Translations under genes and position numbers: made by a program
Notes under the pieces: model-generated
What the model was told of the DNA's origin: nothing
The model's database searches: none
What the model saw: the letters and a program-made list of their open reading frames with translations, nothing else
DNA from: Clostridia bacterium
GTDB lineage: Bacteria; Bacillota_A; Clostridia; Christensenellales; Aristaeellaceae
Direction: 5' to 3'
Length of the DNA: 6,152 nt
Assembly (NCBI GenBank): GCA_009783365.1
Contig: WRHG01000115.1
Span: forward strand, 1 to 6,152
In this document: piece after piece, positions 4,786 to 6,152 of the stretch
How the letters are laid out: the number at the start of each line of letters is the position of its first letter
How positions within the stretch are numbered: position 1 is the stretch's first letter

Positions 4786-6152
4786 ATGGGTGTTGCGCGC
4801 AAGCGGAAAACGCGGGATAGAAAGCTGGCTAACCGGGAAATGAGCTGGCTGTGGTTTAACCGGCGCGTGCAAATGGAAGCCGACCATCCTGCCAATCCTC
4901 TGCTGGAAAGGGCCAAATTCTTGGCCATTGTAAGCTCGAACTTGAGTGAATTTCTGCAGGTTCGTTATCACGGTATCTGCATGCAGGCTCATGGCGCGGA
5001 AGCAGCCAGGAAAGTACAGGGCGGCATGACAGCCAGGTCCTTATACCGCCGTGTAAACCGGGAGGTCCTTCACCAGGAAAACCATCAGTACCTGCTCTTT
5101 GGGGGTATTCGAAGCGAATTATATCTTCAGGACGTGCAGCTATATCCGGTTTTTGCCCTGACGGAAGCCATGCGGGAAAAGGAAGCATCCATTTTTCGAA
5201 AAGAGATCAAGACAAATCTTAAGCGGCTTGCGGTGCAGGCGCAGCCACAGCAAAAGCAGCTATACCTTTTGATTAAGCTGGTGACGCCCCGAAAGAAGGC
5301 ATCCCGCTTCGTAACTCTTGCACTGCCTACAGCATTGCCAAGGTTGTATGACCTGTCCACGGATCCCAGGGCACGCCGGCTGATTCGGCTGGAGGACATT
5401 GTGCGCCATTCGTTGCGTCAGGTTTTTCCAAGGGAACGAGTAGAACTTGCGGCAGTATTTCGGGTGATTCGCAATCAAAATTTTCCGCTGATGGATACTC
5501 CGGACATGGACACGCCCGCAGCGGTGCGAAACATGCTCCGCAAGAGGAGAACGGGCAAGGTGGTTCGGTTGGAGGCGGAGGAGCGCATGAGTGAAGAAAT
5601 GCTCGTGATGCTTATGCAGCGCTTTGACCTGAGGACGGAGCAACGGTATCGCGTCACAGGGCCGCTGGATTTGAATAGGCTGTTGATGAATTTATATGGA
5701 TTATTGCAGCGCAACGATTTAAAATACCCTGCGACGGAACCGCTGCTGCTTTCGGAATTGATGGGGAACAACCTATGGAGAAGGATGGCTGCCAAGGATA
5801 CCTTGCTGTACCATCCTTATCATAGTTTTGCGCCTGTGGAGCATTTTTTGCAGTTGGCCGCCAGGGATCCGGCGGTACAAGCCGTCCGGCAAACCCTGTA
5901 CAGGGTCGGCGGTAACAGTCCTGTTGTGCAAGCTCTCATGGAAGCGGCGGAAAACGGTAAGGAAGTTGTGGTGCTCTTTGAGGCTTGCGCCCGCTTTGAC
6001 GAGGAGAATAACCTTTTCTGGGGAGAAAGGCTGCAACGTGCGGGATGCAGGGTGATTTTCGGTGTGCAGGGGCTAAAGACCCATAGCAAAATTACCTTGG
6101 TAGACCGGTTGGAAAGAGGGAAGGTTCGCCGCTATCTTCATCTGGGTACCGG
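4786..6152 (+). CDS. ppk: Polyphosphate kinase 1, 3' end cut by window edge
   Basis: Makes inorganic polyphosphate reversibly from the gamma phosphate of ATP; usually a membrane-associated tetramer. The first 455 residues are present and the frame is still open at the edge; full-length family members have about 690-720 residues. The N-terminal domain begins with NREMSWLWFN (16-25), NPLLERAKFLAI (37-48) and SSNLSEF (50-56), where N52 corresponds to the ATP-binding Asn45 of E. coli. The first catalytic domain contains LYHPYHSF (341-348), QTLYR (369-373), AAENGKEV (387-394), ARFDEENN (402-409) and LKTHSK (430-435). H433 is the expected phosphorylated histidine; R373 and R403 match the E. coli catalytic arginines 375 and 405. 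The ATG at 4786 has AAGG five bases and GGAGGG twelve bases upstream. The middle (about 60-290) is weakly conserved, as in the family. NLSEF replaces the usual NLDEF. A basic stretch, RKRKTRDRK (5-13), precedes the domain. Confidence 0.93.
   Translation, partial: MGVARKRKTRDRKLANREMSWLWFNRRVQMEADHPANPLLERAKFLAIVSSNLSEFLQVRYHGICMQAHGAEAARKVQGGMTARSLYRRVNREVLHQENHQYLLFGGIRSELYLQDVQLYPVFALTEAMREKEASIFRKEIKTNLKRLAVQAQPQQKQLYLLIKLVTPRKKASRFVTLALPTALPRLYDLSTDPRARRLIRLEDIVRHSLRQVFPRERVELAAVFRVIRNQNFPLMDTPDMDTPAAVRNMLRKRRTGKVVRLEAEERMSEEMLVMLMQRFDLRTEQRYRVTGPLDLNRLLMNLYGLLQRNDLKYPATEPLLLSELMGNNLWRRMAAKDTLLYHPYHSFAPVEHFLQLAARDPAVQAVRQTLYRVGGNSPVVQALMEAAENGKEVVVLFEACARFDEENNLFWGERLQRAGCRVIFGVQGLKTHSKITLVDRLERGKVRRYLHLGT

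Noticed and set aside
5860..6090. Idea that the polyphosphate kinase is inactive because of active-site changes
   Set aside because: The phosphorylated His (H433) and both key Arg residues (R373, R403) are present, and HPYHSF also resembles the E. coli form, so there is no evidence of loss of function.

Overview
The window looks like chromosomal DNA from an anaerobic bacterium, most likely a Bacillota/Clostridia-type organism. This is inferred from three things: a superoxide reductase next to a rubredoxin (an oxygen-defence pair typical of strict anaerobes), strong AGGAGG-type ribosome binding sites, and extended -10 (TGnTATAAT-like) promoters ahead of several genes. Base composition is moderate to slightly GC-rich. 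I see no insertion sequence, CRISPR array, tRNA or rRNA.

Layout, left to right. (1) Bases 2-507, plus strand: the 3' part of a superoxide reductase gene (cut by the window edge), then a complete 51-residue rubredoxin gene. (2) Bases 597-2741, minus strand: a two-gene operon transcribed leftwards. A WecE-type sugar-nucleotide aminotransferase comes first, followed 24 bases later by a YghZ/AKR14-type aldo/keto reductase. This operon converges on the rubredoxin gene. (3) Bases 2742-3113: a 372-base divergent intergenic region with a promoter facing each way, a possible second minus-strand promoter, two short palindromes and a doubtful 31-codon reading frame. (4) Bases 3114-3530, plus: an FMN-binding split-barrel (pyridoxamine-phosphate-oxidase-like) protein. 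(5) Bases 3531-3674: a leader with nested inverted repeats and a T-run. (6) Bases 3675-4595, plus: ribokinase. (7) Bases 4596-4785: a GC-rich hairpin, then a good extended -10 promoter. (8) Bases 4786 to the right edge, plus: the N-terminal 455 residues of a polyphosphate kinase 1, still open where the window ends.

Superoxide reductase and rubredoxin form an evident functional unit: rubredoxin supplies electrons to reduce superoxide to peroxide. WecE and the aldo/keto reductase are co-transcribed, but no other sugar-nucleotide gene lies next to them, so their shared pathway is unclear. The flavin split-barrel protein, ribokinase and polyphosphate kinase appear to be independent metabolic or stress genes. 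I found no convincing evidence for a wholly new system. The points most worth a second look are the alternative RNA foldings ahead of ribokinase, the orphan wecE-reductase operon, and unusual residues in the polyphosphate kinase and rubredoxin.
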